Under the pieces are notes generated by a model. It made no database searches, had not been told where the DNA came from, and worked only from the letters and a program-made list of their open reading frames with translations. DNA of 12,792 bases, taken from the NCBI GenBank assembly GCA_041488095.1, contig JBGPOP010000064.1, positions 1 through 12,792 of the forward strand, in the 5' to 3' direction. Every line of letters starts with the position of its first letter. Position 1 is the first letter of the stretch. This document shows, piece by piece, positions 12,555 through 12,792 of this stretch. This DNA is from DASYPQ01 sp041488095 (lineage in GTDB: Bacteria; Planctomycetota; UBA1135; GCA-002686595). Both the position numbers and the translations under genes were made by a program.

Positions 12555-12792
12555 TCAGGTCGAGAGCAAGATCTTCCAAGCGCAGATCTCGGCGACCCTC
12601 CACTTCTCGTCCTCGATACCCAGGACCATCGCCGGCGAGATCCAAGGCGTCCGGTTCGTGATCCCGCGCACGTAGTTGCGCCACACAGTCCATATCCACG
12701 CGTGACGCTCGAGCCGCTCCCGCAGCTTCGACGCCGCCCAGGTCCTGCGCACCAGCCTCGAGATCCCGTCCCGCATCATCGCCAGGGTGTGA
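12555..12792 (-). CDS. C-terminal part of a transposase-like protein (5'-partial)
   Basis: The frame is open past the right edge (codons before the ATG at 12779 read HTLA), so this is probably the end of a longer gene, with 78 whole codons plus a TGA stop visible. The residues are basic and Trp/Arg-rich: RLVRRTWAASKLRERLERH, then WTVWRNYVRGITNRT and ISPAMVLGI. The RNY...TNRT...PAMVLG pattern resembles, from memory, the C-terminal tail of DDE-type transposases, where a paired asparagine/threonine segment precedes TPAM. No DDE residues are in the visible part, so the class cannot be named. It converges on the TPR gene, with stops 38 bp apart. A chance ORF or an unrelated DNA-binding protein remains possible. 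Confidence 0.5.
   Translation of the reverse strand, partial: HTLAMMRDGISRLVRRTWAASKLRERLERHAWIWTVWRNYVRGITNRTPWISPAMVLGIEDEKWRVAEICAWKILLST

Overview
The window is GC-rich, gene-dense DNA from a Gram-negative bacterium. It carries exported proteins, a lipoprotein with a barrel-like C-terminus, a kelch propeller with a Cys-rich C-terminal module, a TPR-CHAT protein with a signal-like N-terminus, and an FG-GAP/ASPIC-UnbV plus TPR gene pair. From memory, this mix best fits a Planctomycetota lineage of the marine Poly30/Saltatorellus kind. Myxococcota or Acidobacteriota cannot be excluded. There is no rRNA, tRNA or marker gene to settle it, so the taxonomy is inference.

Layout, left to right. 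(1) 1-1572 (+): an ABC exporter (fused membrane and ATPase domains), cut at its N-terminus by the window edge. (2) 1589-3028 (+): a 186-aa exported protein of unknown function, then a 257-aa putative lipoprotein or outer-membrane barrel. (3) 3136-3734: a 74-aa Cys/His-rich mini-protein, a possible 45-aa micro-ORF and a leader region. (4) 3735-5732 (+): a 665-aa secreted kelch/galactose-oxidase-like propeller with an E-set domain and a Cys-rich C-terminal module. (5) 5744-9040 (-): a 1098-aa protein with a signal-like N-terminus, a PPC-like domain, five full 42-residue TPRs and a CHAT (caspase-like) domain, converging on the kelch gene. (6) 9181-9537 (-): a 118-aa orphan protein. (7) 9704-12516 (+): a two-gene unit with a 4-bp overlap, made of an FG-GAP/ASPIC-UnbV lipoprotein and a membrane-anchored TPR protein. 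(8) 12555-12792 (-): the C-terminal part of a gene that enters from the right edge and looks transposase-like.

Most of the products act at or outside the inner membrane (export, envelope, surface propellers, periplasmic TPR scaffolds). The only clear operon is the overlapping FG-GAP/TPR pair. The most notable item is the CHAT gene. It has intact His/Cys catalytic motifs and a recent-looking, nearly perfect 48-bp in-frame tandem duplication between the TPR array and the CHAT region. Two smaller patterns recur. 6-bp/4-nt hairpins lie over the stop codon at both convergent gene junctions. TAnnnT (-10-like) hexamers lie just 5' of several starts, two of them so close that the transcripts could be nearly leaderless. 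I did not find a clear multi-gene defence or other new system.
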